A stretch of DNA of 64,000 nucleotides from Spiribacter curvatus (lineage in GTDB: Bacteria > Pseudomonadota > Gammaproteobacteria > Nitrococcales > Nitrococcaceae). Every line of letters starts with the position of its first letter. The first letter of the stretch is position 1. The position numbers and the translations under genes are program-made. Location of the stretch: positions 1,862,632 through 1,926,631 of the forward strand of contig NC_022664.1 in the NCBI RefSeq assembly GCF_000485905.1. The letters run 5' to 3'. The notes beneath the pieces were generated by a model. It saw nothing but the letters and a program-made list of their open reading frames with translations. It had not been told where the DNA came from and ran no database searches. Shown piece after piece: positions 55,998-64,000 of the stretch.

Positions 55998-56860
55998 CGG
56001 ATATGCTCGAGAATCCCGTCGAGCTCGTCGAGGCTGTTGTAGCGGATCACGACTCGACCATTGCCCCGCTGGCCCGGCTCGATACGCACACTGGCACCGA
56101 GGCGGTCGGCGAGATCGTCCTGCAACCGGCGGATATTGGGGTCGGTGCGGGGCGGTTCCGTGGCCTCGGCGGATTCACCCGCAAGCTGCCTGCGGACCAG
56201 GGCCTCGGTCTGACGGACGGTGAGTCCACGGCTGACGACCTGCGCTGCCGCCGCGGCCTGTGCCGCCGGATCCAGCGCCAGCAGCGCGCGGGCATGTCCC
56301 ATCTCCAGCGCCCCGTCACTGATATAGGCCTTCACCTCGGCGGCCAGTTCGAGCAGACGCAGCAGGTTCGATACGCCGACCCTCGAGCGGCCGACCGCCT
56401 CGGCGATCGCCTGGTGGGTCATGCCGAACTCCTCGGTCAGGCGCTGCAGCGCATTGGCCTCCTCAAGCGGGTTGAGATCCTCGCGCTGGATATTCTCGAT
56501 GAGCGCCACGGCCACTGCCATCTCGTCGGAAATATCGCGGATGATCGCGGGAATGGTCTCGAGCTCGGCGAGTTGCGCGGCCCGCCAGCGGCGTTCGCCG
56601 GCAATGATCTCGTAGCGATCGGTCTCTGCCAGCGCCCGCACCACGATCGGCTGGACCACGCCCTGGGTGCGGATCGACTGGGCCAGCGCCTGGAGGGCGG
56701 CCGGATCGAATTCGCGGCGCGGCTGATAGCGGCCCCCCTCGAGCTGGTCGAGCGGCACCTCGCGCAGATCATCCGCGGCCGCGCTGTCGGGGGCAGCGCC
56801 CGCCTCGCCGAGCAGGGCGTCCAGCCCCCGGCCCAGCCCCTTGCGTCGATTGGTCATCAC
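55994..56860 (-). CDS. parB: Chromosome partitioning protein ParB
   Basis: A 288-residue CTP-dependent DNA clamp. The N terminus RRKGLGRGLDALLGE is the ParA-contacting tail, QPIVVRALAETDRYEIIAGERRWRAAQLA is the ParB/Srx CTPase domain (GERRWRA motif), and TQQAIAEAVGRSRVGVSN-like HTH (MTHQAIAEAVGRSRV) binds parS. The C-terminal dimer domain is present. Overlaps parA by 4 bases. No parS palindrome (TGTTTCACGTGAAACA type) was spotted in the window, though it was not searched exhaustively. Confidence 0.96.
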   Translation of the reverse strand: MMTNRRKGLGRGLDALLGEAGAAPDSAAADDLREVPLDQLEGGRYQPRREFDPAALQALAQSIRTQGVVQPIVVRALAETDRYEIIAGERRWRAAQLAELETIPAIIRDISDEMAVAVALIENIQREDLNPLEEANALQRLTEEFGMTHQAIAEAVGRSRVGVSNLLRLLELAAEVKAYISDGALEMGHARALLALDPAAQAAAAAQVVSRGLTVRQTEALVRRQLAGESAEATEPPRTDPNIRRLQDDLADRLGASVRIEPGQRGNGRVVIRYNSLDELDGILEHIR

Positions 56861-57651
56861 AGTCCTCCTGCATCGGCACCCGCGGCGCGCTGGCGCCGCA
56901 GCAGCTCCGAGGCGAGTGCGAGATAGGCGACGGCGCCACGTGACGATCGATCATACTGCAACACCGGCAGGCCGTGGCTCGGCGCCTCGGCCAGACGGAC
57001 ATTGCGCGGGATCTGGGTGCGATAGACCTGTCCCGGGAAATGCGCGAGCAGCTGGGCACCCACCTGATTGGAGAGATTATTGCGGCCATCGAACATCGTG
57101 CGCACCAGTCCCTCGATCTCGAGCGCCGGATTCACGGTCTGCTGGACCCGATGGATGGTGTTGAGCAGTGCGCTCAGCCCCTCCAGGGCGTAGTACTCGC
57201 ACTGAATGGGAATGAGCACGTGATCCGCCGCCACAAAGGCGTTGAGGGTGAGCAGATTCAGCGACGGCGGACAGTCGATGAGGATGTGATCATAGTCGTC
57301 ACGGCAGGCGGCAATGGCTGTCTGGAGACGCTTCTCACGGCCCTCATCCACCGCCATCAGGCCGACCTCGGCCGCCGTCAGATCGCCATTGGCCGGGAGC
57401 AGATCGAAACCGCCGCGCACATCCCGGCAGCGCACCCGCTGCGCGGTTGTCTCGCCCATGAGGAGCTCATAGTTGCTCGCCGCCAGTGCATCCTTGTCGA
57501 CGCCGGAACCGACCGTGGCATTGCCCTGCGGATCCATATCAACGAGTAGCACCCGACGACCGTTGCTCACGAGCGAGGCGGCGAGATTGACGCAGGTCGT
57601 GGTCTTGCCGACGCCGCCCTTCTGGTTGGCGATGGCCAGTGTCTGATTCAT
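56857..57651 (-). CDS. parA: Chromosome partitioning ATPase ParA (Soj)
   Basis: A 264-residue ParA with deviant Walker A NQKGGVGKTTTCVNLAASL, A' motif LLVDMDPQGNATVGSGV and Walker B ILIDCPPSLNLLTLNAF. It segregates ParB-parS complexes along the nucleoid. Unlike the orphan paralogue at 37339, it sits in the canonical rsmG-parA-parB origin cluster. 4 bases separate it from rsmG. Confidence 0.97.
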   Translation of the reverse strand: MNQTLAIANQKGGVGKTTTCVNLAASLVSNGRRVLLVDMDPQGNATVGSGVDKDALAASNYELLMGETTAQRVRCRDVRGGFDLLPANGDLTAAEVGLMAVDEGREKRLQTAIAACRDDYDHILIDCPPSLNLLTLNAFVAADHVLIPIQCEYYALEGLSALLNTIHRVQQTVNPALEIEGLVRTMFDGRNNLSNQVGAQLLAHFPGQVYRTQIPRNVRLAEAPSHGLPVLQYDRSSRGAVAYLALASELLRRQRAAGADAGGL

Positions 57652-57655
57652 GGGG

Positions 57656-58300
57656 TCATCCTGTGACGGCTACCGATCGCTCCATGATGAGCAAATGTCG
57701 TGACGCATCAAGTCCGGGCACCTCAAGGGCCTGCCGACGCCATGATACGCCGGCGGCTTCGAGCCCCGCCAATGGCTCGGTCTCAGGCCGTCCCTTCATG
57801 GCGATCGCCTGGCCCCGGTCATCGATCAGACGCGATGCGATGGCCCAGAAACCCACCGCATCGGTCAACGCCCGACAGATGGCCACCGCAAACGGCGCCT
57901 GCGGGACCACATCCTCGCCCCGGCCCGGAATGATACGGACGTTATCCAGCCCCAGCGTCAGACAGGCCTGGCGCAGGAACCGGACTTTTTTGCCATTGGG
58001 CTCGACCAGGGTCACCGGCCGCCGGGGCTGGACGATCGCGATCGGCAGCCCCGGCAGGCCCGCCCCAGTCCCGATATCCACCAGCGCACCATCGGGCAGC
58101 CAGGGCACGACTGCGAGGCTGTCAAGCAGGTGGCGCGGAATCATGACCTGCGGATCGCGAATGGCAGAGAGGTTATAGACCCGATTCCAGCGTGCCAGCA
58201 GATCGCGATAGGCGATCAGCGCCGGCGCCGCCTCCACAGGCAGACCCCAGCGCTCAAGCCCGCGGTGCAGGTCCGCTTGATCGCGCCCGGTCGCCGCCAT
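57656..58300 (-). CDS. rsmG: 16S rRNA (guanine527-N7)-methyltransferase
   Basis: A 214-residue SAM-dependent methyltransferase (GidB). The SAM motif is LVDIGTGAGLPGLPIAI; NLSAIRDPQVMIPRHLLDSLAV and the basic VEPNGKKVRFLRQA are family landmarks. It starts one base before the mnmG stop region ends, consistent with a gidA-gidB operon. Confidence 0.96.
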   Translation of the reverse strand: MAATGRDQADLHRGLERWGLPVEAAPALIAYRDLLARWNRVYNLSAIRDPQVMIPRHLLDSLAVVPWLPDGALVDIGTGAGLPGLPIAIVQPRRPVTLVEPNGKKVRFLRQACLTLGLDNVRIIPGRGEDVVPQAPFAVAICRALTDAVGFWAIASRLIDDRGQAIAMKGRPETEPLAGLEAAGVSWRRQALEVPGLDASRHLLIMERSVAVTG

Positions 58301-60187
58301 TCAAGCGCTCTGACGGGCCGGGTCACGACGCAGATGGACCAGCAGCAGCGACACCGCCGCGGGTGTCACGCCCGGGATCCGGCCTGCCTGTCCGAGGGTG
58401 GAGGGCTGGTGGCGCTGGAGTTTCTCACAGACCTCGGTCGACAGCCCCGCGACCTGGCGATAGTCGAGATCCACCGGCAGGGGCTGGTCTTCGTAACGGG
58501 CCTGACGGGCGATCTGGTCGGACTGGCGCTTGAGATAACCGGCATAGCGGGCCCCGATCATGACCTGCTGACGGACGATGGGGTCATCCGTGCCCTCACC
58601 CGCCCCGGGCAGCGACACAAGGGTGTCGTAGTCCATCTCCGGGCGCTTGAGCAGCGTCATCAGGCTCTGCTCATGGCGCAGCGGCTTACCCAGCAGCGCG
58701 GCGCCGCGATCCGCTCCCAGCGCCGCCGGGCGGATCCAGGTATGTTCGAGGCGCTGGCGCTCGGCGTCGATCGCCCTGCGATAGGCCTCAAAGGCCGACC
58801 AGGCGCTGTCGCTGATCAGACCGTAGTCACGGGCCACCGGCATCAGCCGAAGATCGGCGTTGTCCTCGCGCAGGTGGAGGCGGTACTCCGCCCGTGAGGT
58901 GAACATCCGGTAGGGCTCCGTGGTGCCCCGGGTCGTGAGATCGTCCACCAGCACGCCGATATAGGCCTCGTGGCGCTGCGGGATCCATGGCGGGCGGTCA
59001 CCGGCGCCGGCCGCGGCATTGATGCCGGCGAGCAACCCCTGCGCCGCGGCCTCTTCATAGCCGGTGGTGCCATTGATCTGGCCGGCCATAAACAGGCCCG
59101 GGAGCTGCAGGCTCTCGAGGCTCGGATGCAGGTCGCGGGGATCGAGATAGTCATACTCAATGGCGTAGCCGGGGCGGGTGACATGCGCCTGCTCGAGGCC
59201 ACGGATGCTCCGCACCATGGCGATCTGGACATCGAAGGGCAGGCTGGTGGAAATGCCGTTGGGGTAGACCTCGCGGGTATCCAGCCCTTCGGGCTCGAGA
59301 AAGATCTGATGGCCGTCGCGATCGGCGAACCGCACCACCTTGTCCTCGATGGAGGGGCAGTAGCGTGGGCCGACGCCGTCGATCTCACCGCTGTACATGG
59401 GCGAGCGGTGCAGCGCGCCACGAATGATTGCATGGCTCTGGGCATTGGTGTGGGTGATGTGGCAGGGCACCTGGCGCGGATGCTCGTCGCCCCGACTCCA
59501 GCGCGAGAAGTAGGCCGGGCGCTCGTCCCCGGGCTGTGTGTCGAGCCGTGCGAAGTCGATGCTGCCGGCATCAATCCGCGGCGGGGTACCGGTCTTGAGC
59601 CGGCCCACCCGCAGTGGCAGCGCCCGCAGTCGCTCCGCCAGTGCAATGGATGGGCCGTCGCCGGCTCGGCCACCGGAGCGGTGGTGATCACCGATATGGA
59701 TCCGGCCGCCCAGAAACGTCCCGACGGTGAGGACGACGGCGCCGGCCCGGAGCTCGATCCCCATCCCGGTGACGACGCCGCGCACATGGCCCTGCTCGAC
59801 AATCAGATCGTGCACGCTGTCCTGGAACAGTGTCAGGTTCGGCGCCTCGTCGAGGATGCCGCGGACGGCCTGGCGGTAGAGGCCCCGGTCGGCCTGCGCA
59901 CGGGTCGCCCGTACCGCCGGGCCCTTGCGTTGATTGAGTGTCCGGAACTGGATGCCCGAGCGGTCGGCAGCCCGCCCCATGACGCCGCCCAGGGCGTCGA
60001 TCTCGCGGACCAGATGACCCTTGCCGATCCCGCCGATCGCCGGGTTACAGCTCATCTGCCCGATGGTATCGAGGCTCTGGGTGAGCAACAGCGTCCGTGC
60101 CCCCGTACGCGCGGCGGCGTAAGCGGCCTCGGTCCCGGCGTGGCCGCCGCCTACAACGATGACGTCATGCGCTTGTCCGCTATCCAT
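58301..60187 (-). CDS. mnmG: tRNA uridine-5-carboxymethylaminomethyl modification enzyme MnmG (GidA)
   Basis: A 628-residue FAD protein that with MnmE modifies U34 of tRNAs. FAD motif [55 protein letters not shown]; and the C-terminal helical domain ([16 protein letters not shown]). Full length. Directly downstream of mnmE, its partner. Confidence 0.98.
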   Translation of the reverse strand: MDSGQAHDVIVVGGGHAGTEAAYAAARTGARTLLLTQSLDTIGQMSCNPAIGGIGKGHLVREIDALGGVMGRAADRSGIQFRTLNQRKGPAVRATRAQADRGLYRQAVRGILDEAPNLTLFQDSVHDLIVEQGHVRGVVTGMGIELRAGAVVLTVGTFLGGRIHIGDHHRSGGRAGDGPSIALAERLRALPLRVGRLKTGTPPRIDAGSIDFARLDTQPGDERPAYFSRWSRGDEHPRQVPCHITHTNAQSHAIIRGALHRSPMYSGEIDGVGPRYCPSIEDKVVRFADRDGHQIFLEPEGLDTREVYPNGISTSLPFDVQIAMVRSIRGLEQAHVTRPGYAIEYDYLDPRDLHPSLESLQLPGLFMAGQINGTTGYEEAAAQGLLAGINAAAGAGDRPPWIPQRHEAYIGVLVDDLTTRGTTEPYRMFTSRAEYRLHLREDNADLRLMPVARDYGLISDSAWSAFEAYRRAIDAERQRLEHTWIRPAALGADRGAALLGKPLRHEQSLMTLLKRPEMDYDTLVSLPGAGEGTDDPIVRQQVMIGARYAGYLKRQSDQIARQARYEDQPLPVDLDYRQVAGLSTEVCEKLQRHQPSTLGQAGRIPGVTPAAVSLLLVHLRRDPARQSA

Positions 60188-60202
60188 ACCCCGATCCTAC
60201 CG

Positions 60203-61537
60203 CTATTTACCGATACAGAAAGTCGAGAAGATCCGGCCCAGCAGATCCTCAGTGGTTACCGCGCCGGTGATCTCGCCCAGCGACTGCTGTGCCTGGCCCA
60301 GCGACTCGGCGATCAGCTCCTCACCCGCCCCGGCGCGGGCGGCCTCGAGGGCCTCATCGACACCGGCCGCAGCCGCGTCGAGGGACTGGAGATGACGCCG
60401 GCGTGCGATGAATACCGCCTCGCTATCATCCTCGCCGAGGCTGGCCCGCAGATGCTCACGCAGTGCCGCCATTCCTTCTCCGGTCAACGCGGAGACAGCC
60501 AGCCCATCATCCGCGACACCCGCGGACCGGCCGCTCAGATCAATCTTGTTGATCACCGTGGTCACCGGCACCGCGGATGGCAGATCCGTCTGCGGATCCG
60601 CCACTCCAGGATCCGTCCCCGCCGCCGCGTCATCTTCAACCAGCAGGATCCGATCGGCTTGCTGCATCGCCTGACGGGCCCGACGGACCCCCTCCTGCTC
60701 GACCACATCACCGCCCTGACGCAGACCGGCCGTATCCAGCACCCGCAGCGGCAGGCCATCGATATGCAGGTAGGTATCGAGCACATCACGGGTGGTGCCG
60801 GCCAGTGCTGTCACGATCGCCGCATCCCGACCCGCCAGGGCATTGAGCAGGCTCGACTTGCCGGCGTTGGGCCGACCCGCGATGACCACGGTCAGCCCCT
60901 CCTGGAGCTGCTGACCGCGGCCCGCGGCCTGACGGGTCTCGGCGACATCCGCGGCGATCGCCTCGATCCGCTCCAGCACCCCGTCGAGCGCCAGGCCCTC
61001 CAGTGGCTCATCCGCAAAGTCGATGCCCGCCTCGAGATGAACGCGGAGATCGGTCAGCCGCTGAACCAGGCGCTCGACGGTCCGGGCGAATTCACCCTGT
61101 AGCGAGCGCACCGCGGCACGCGCCGCCGACTCGCTGCCGGCCTCGATGAGATCGGCAATGGCCTCGGCGCGGGTGAGGTCGATCCGACCGTTGAGGTAGG
61201 CGCGGTGACTGAATTCACCCGGTGCGGCCAGCTCGGCACCGAGCGCTAGAAGGCGCTGGAGGAGCCGATCCATGACCACCGGTCCGCCATGGCCATGCAG
61301 TTCAGCGACATCCTCGCCGGTGAATGACTGCGGGCCGGGGAACCAGAGCACCAGTCCCTCGTCGATGGCCGCGCCATCATCACCGGCAAAGCGCCGGAAG
61401 CTGGCCCGCCGGGGCGAGGGCAGCGCGCCGACCATTGCCTCGATCAGCGACGCGGTAGCCGGTCCGGACAGGCGGATGACGCCAATGCCACCCCGACCCG
61501 GCGGTGTCGCCACCGCGCAGATCGTCGCGTCAGACAT
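60203..61537 (-). CDS. mnmE: tRNA modification GTPase MnmE (TrmE)
   Basis: A 444-residue protein: N-terminal folate-binding domain ([25 protein letters not shown]), helical domain and inserted G domain with G1 IAGRPNAGKSSLLNAL, G2/switch GTTRDVLDTYL, G3 DTAGLRQ and G4 INKID. It ends in the catalytic CIGK. The ATG at 61537 is chosen on homology and overlaps the yidC stop by 8 bases. Works with MnmG encoded next. Confidence 0.97.
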   Translation of the reverse strand: MSDATICAVATPPGRGGIGVIRLSGPATASLIEAMVGALPSPRRASFRRFAGDDGAAIDEGLVLWFPGPQSFTGEDVAELHGHGGPVVMDRLLQRLLALGAELAAPGEFSHRAYLNGRIDLTRAEAIADLIEAGSESAARAAVRSLQGEFARTVERLVQRLTDLRVHLEAGIDFADEPLEGLALDGVLERIEAIAADVAETRQAAGRGQQLQEGLTVVIAGRPNAGKSSLLNALAGRDAAIVTALAGTTRDVLDTYLHIDGLPLRVLDTAGLRQGGDVVEQEGVRRARQAMQQADRILLVEDDAAAGTDPGVADPQTDLPSAVPVTTVINKIDLSGRSAGVADDGLAVSALTGEGMAALREHLRASLGEDDSEAVFIARRRHLQSLDAAAAGVDEALEAARAGAGEELIAESLGQAQQSLGEITGAVTTEDLLGRIFSTFCIGK

Positions 61538-63200
61538 TCGCCTTCTTGTCACCGGCCTCGATGCGCCGGGTGATGAACCACTGCTGGGCAATGGACAGGC
61601 TGTTGTTGGTCACCCAGTAGAGCACCAGTCCAGCCGGGAAGAACATGAAGAAGATGGTGAACACGAACGGTAAGCCCATCATGATCTTCTGCTGAATCGG
61701 ATCCATCGGCGCCGGATTGAGCTTTTGCTGCAGAAACATCGATGCACCCATCAGCAGCGGCAGCACGTAGAACGGATCACGCACCGACAGGTCCTGGATC
61801 CACAGGATCCAGGGCGCCTGGCGCAACTCGACACTCTCCAGCAGCACCCAGTAGAGGGCGATGAACACGGGTATCTGGATGAGAATCGGCAGACAGCCAC
61901 CCAGCGGGTTCACCTGTTCTTTCTTATAGAGCTGCATCAGCTCCTGGTTCATTTGCTGGCGGTCCTCGGAGTAGCGCTCGCGGAGCTTTTGCATCTCCGG
62001 CTGGAGCTTGCGCATCCGCGCCATCGACCGATAGCTGGTCTCGGAGAGCTTATAGAAGACCAGCTTGATACCCAGCGTCAGCAGGATGATCGACCAGCCC
62101 CAGTTGCCCACCACGTCATGGATCCAGCTCAGGGCAATGAACAGTGGCTTGGATATGATGGTCAGCCAGCCATAATCCACCGTCAGTTGCAGTCCCGTCG
62201 CGACCGCATCGAGCCGGTCCTGCTCCTTGGGACCGACGAACAGCCGGTTCTCGAAGGTGGCGGTCTCGCCCGCGGCCGCGGTCTGCCAGGGGGAGCTCTG
62301 GCCGAGGACGTACTCGCCCTCATCGAAACGGCTGTAGTAGCGCATTGCCTGATCCCGCGGCGGAACCCAGGCGGCGAGGAAGTAATGCTGGATCATCGCG
62401 AGCCAGCCATCGTCGATGTCCCGCGAGAGATCATCGTCTTCCATGTCGCCGAAGCTGATCTTCTCGTACTTCTCGGCGGGGCTGTAGATCACGCCACCGG
62501 TATAGCTCGCGGCACCCAGAAAACCCGGGCCCTCGGTCTCGGCCGAGCGCAGCAGCTGGCTGTATTGATAGGCGCGCCACGGCGAATCAGAGCGGTTCTC
62601 GACCTCCTGGACCATCCGCACGACATAGCTGTCGCGCTCGAAGATGTAGCGCCGGGTGACCGTCACACCGTCGTCGCTGCGCCAGCGGATCGGCACCTCA
62701 AGCGTATCCTGACCGTCCTCGAGCCGATATTGATCGTCACTCGCCTGCCATGTCGCCTGATGATCCGGTGCCTCGCCACCGTCACTGACCAGGCCGCTCT
62801 GCGCCATGAACAGCGGGCTGGAGGGGCTGAGGAGAGTGAATGGGGCCGGGTCGTCTTCAGAGACCGAGTGCTTGAGCAGCTGCGCCTGACTGATGTTACC
62901 GCCCTGCAGCGGGATGCTGACCGAGAGCATGTCGGTCTCGACGCGGATCACATCACTACTGCCTGCGGCGTCGTTCGCCGTATCATTGCCGGGCTCACGG
63001 GCCGGTGCCGCCTCTGTATCCGCCTGCGATGACGAGGACGGGGGCGCCTCAGCCACCGGTGCCGCCGACTCGCTGGCTGCCTCCGTGGACTCGACCTGCG
63101 GCGCGGGCTCAGCGCCATAGTCGCGCTGCCAGGTCGTCCAGATCAGCAGCAGAACCAGGGCCAGTGCCCCGATCAGGAATAGGCGTTGGTTGTCCATCAT
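61530..63200 (-). CDS. yidC: Membrane protein insertase YidC
   Basis: A 556-residue gram-negative YidC: an N-terminal signal-anchor helix ([19 protein letters not shown]), a low-complexity acidic linker, a large periplasmic P1 domain (about 85-330), and the conserved five-helix insertase core (about 345-540). The core includes [43 protein letters not shown] and [19 protein letters not shown]. It inserts Fo a and c subunits among others, which are encoded nearby. Start overlaps yidD. Confidence 0.97.
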   Translation of the reverse strand: MMDNQRLFLIGALALVLLLIWTTWQRDYGAEPAPQVESTEAASESAAPVAEAPPSSSSQADTEAAPAREPGNDTANDAAGSSDVIRVETDMLSVSIPLQGGNISQAQLLKHSVSEDDPAPFTLLSPSSPLFMAQSGLVSDGGEAPDHQATWQASDDQYRLEDGQDTLEVPIRWRSDDGVTVTRRYIFERDSYVVRMVQEVENRSDSPWRAYQYSQLLRSAETEGPGFLGAASYTGGVIYSPAEKYEKISFGDMEDDDLSRDIDDGWLAMIQHYFLAAWVPPRDQAMRYYSRFDEGEYVLGQSSPWQTAAAGETATFENRLFVGPKEQDRLDAVATGLQLTVDYGWLTIISKPLFIALSWIHDVVGNWGWSIILLTLGIKLVFYKLSETSYRSMARMRKLQPEMQKLRERYSEDRQQMNQELMQLYKKEQVNPLGGCLPILIQIPVFIALYWVLLESVELRQAPWILWIQDLSVRDPFYVLPLLMGASMFLQQKLNPAPMDPIQQKIMMGLPFVFTIFFMFFPAGLVLYWVTNNSLSIAQQWFITRRIEAGDKKANV

Positions 63201-63433
63201 GGGTGACGACTCGTGGTTTCACTGCCCGGTACCGGATCGATGCCGCCGGGGTGGAGGGGATTGCAACGCAGGATGCGTCGGATCGCGTAGTAGCCACCGC
63301 GAACGGTGCCGTGGCGCTCGACGGCCTCGATGGCATAGCACGAGCAAGTGGGATGAAACCGGCAGCATGGCCCGAGTAACGGGCTGATGCAGTAGCGATA
63401 GGCGCGCAGCAGACCGATCAGGATGATTCGCAT
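63197..63433 (-). CDS. yidD: Membrane protein insertion efficiency factor YidD
   Basis: A 78-residue Yid[40 protein letters not shown] carries the cysteine-rich family signature (P-CRF-P-TCS-YA), and [24 protein letters not shown] is the conserved second half. It overlaps rnpA by 16 bases and yidC by 4 bases, the standard rpmH-rnpA-yidD-yidC order. Confidence 0.95.
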   Translation of the reverse strand: MRIILIGLLRAYRYCISPLLGPCCRFHPTCSCYAIEAVERHGTVRGGYYAIRRILRCNPLHPGGIDPVPGSETTSRHP

Positions 63434-63792
63434 GGGCCGGATATCCGTTGCCAGAGTTTGTCGAGTGACCGAATCAGGGTCGGATTATCGCACTGACGCG
63501 CAATCGGTCTCACCATCACGACGACGTCAACCACTGGCAATCGCGTGAGATGGTGGCGGAAGCGCTCCCGAATCAAGCGCTTGAGTCGGCTGCGATCCAC
63601 CGAACGGGGCGCGGCGCGCTTGGAAACGGCGAGCCCCAATCGTGCGGTTTCGCCACAACCATGGCCGACAAGGATCGTGAAATGGCGATCGCCATGACGA
63701 CGGGCATCGGCGAACACGGCCCGGAAATCCCGGGACTGGGTCAGGCGCGCAGTCCGGGGAAAACCCTGAGCCTCCGCCGTCGCCCCAGCCAA
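63418..63792 (-). CDS. rnpA: Ribonuclease P protein component
   Basis: A 124-residue basic protein assisting the M1 RNA in tRNA 5' processing. [17 protein letters not shown] is the typical N-terminal region and [24 protein letters not shown] is the RNR-type signature helix. No ATG is available; TTG at 63792, two bases after the rpmH stop, is the only reasonable start. rpmH and rnpA are thus tightly coupled. Confidence 0.93.
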   Translation of the reverse strand: MAGATAEAQGFPRTARLTQSRDFRAVFADARRHGDRHFTILVGHGCGETARLGLAVSKRAAPRSVDRSRLKRLIRERFRHHLTRLPVVDVVVMVRPIARQCDNPTLIRSLDKLWQRISGPCESS

Positions 63793-63794
63793 GG

Positions 63795-63929
63795 TCAGGG
63801 CGTCAGCCGGGCACGCCCCTTGGCACGACGGCGCGCCAGTACCTTGCGACCGTTACGGGTCGCCATCCGGGCACGGAAACCATGATTGCGCTTGCGCTTG
63901 ATCACACTGGGTTGAAACGTCCGTTTCAT
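63795..63929 (-). CDS. rpmH: Ribosomal protein L34
   Basis: A 44-residue protein: [19 protein letters not shown], then [25 protein letters not shown], matching L34 along its whole length. AAGGCGG lies 8 bases before the ATG. rpmH normally lies next to dnaA and oriC, transcribed away from them; dnaA is therefore expected just beyond 64000. The 71 bases after it in the window hold only its leader. Confidence 0.98.
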   Translation of the reverse strand: MKRTFQPSVIKRKRNHGFRARMATRNGRKVLARRRAKGRARLTP

Positions 63930-64000
63930 GACGGTGCCGCCTTATCAAAATGGTTAGCAGATAAACAGCCCGGAAATGTACTGCCGCAGTCCGCCTGGTG

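Noticed and set aside
55994..57651. parS site near parAB
   Set aside because: No TGTTTCACGTGAAACA-like palindrome seen; it may lie nearer the origin outside the window.
58970..61102. A 710-codon open frame on the plus strand opposite mnmG and mnmE
   Set aside because: Antisense shadow produced by high GC and codon bias; it lacks recognisable domains and is fully covered by two well-conserved genes.

Overview
The window is a dense, high-GC (roughly two-thirds G+C by eye) gammaproteobacterial chromosome segment. The gene order ygfB-pepP-ubiH-gcvH / zapA-6S RNA-fau, engB next to polA, tesA-ybbA-ybbP, and rpmH-rnpA-yidD-yidC-mnmE-mnmG-rsmG-parAB-atp are gammaproteobacterial hallmarks. Together with system II cytochrome c maturation, a PHA synthase and acidic proteins, they suggest a halophilic or marine Ectothiorhodospiraceae-like organism; that lineage is an inference. 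The right edge stops at rpmH, so dnaA and oriC probably lie just beyond it. Nearly everything from 45.3 kb to the right edge is transcribed away from that point.

Layout. 1-4.6 kb: edge of an exopolysaccharide locus (RfaH-like antiterminator, UDP-sugar epimerase, Wzz-type chain-length protein, phosphohexomutase). 4.6-9.6 kb: gcvH, ubiH, pepP, ygfB, divergent from a ZapB-like gene, zapA, 6S RNA and fau. 9.7-16.3 kb: EVE protein, Bax-like glucosaminidase, argA, YgiM-like protein, a PAS-GGDEF cyclase, lgt, thyA, folA. 16.3-19.0 kb: rho, trxA, cysQ. 19.0-21.4 kb: phaC flanked by two nearly identical structured repeats of about 255 bp. 21.4-30.6 kb: the YbbAP ABC system, tesA, an EEP hydrolase, dsbA, the CcsA/ResB cytochrome c system and cytochrome c4. 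30.7-36.4 kb: engB, a candidate small RNA, polA, uvrD. 36.4-40.8 kb: oxyR, an orphan ParA, and the Zur-controlled znuA/znuCB. 40.9-45.8 kb: an accessory stretch with a cysteine-less LOV-like PAS protein, Ohr, a FAH hydrolase, a DUF4864-like protein, a translationally coupled SRPBCC + LOV photoreceptor pair, an unknown permease and an EF-hand protein. 45.8-63.9 kb: glmS, glmU, the complete F1Fo ATP synthase operon and the origin-proximal housekeeping cluster.

The strongest candidate for an undescribed element is the 160-base gap between engB and polA. On the minus strand it can encode a roughly 126-nt RNA made of three strong hairpins. The loop of each one displays a C-rich tract (CCUCCCUU, C9, C6), and the last is a textbook Rho-independent terminator. 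The locus is the syntenic position of Spot 42 (E. coli) and ErsA (Pseudomonas), but the loops look like anti-Shine-Dalgarno seeds. Secondary items are the twin repeats around phaC, the SRPBCC-LOV pair, and a fau gene with no ordinary start codon downstream of 6S RNA.
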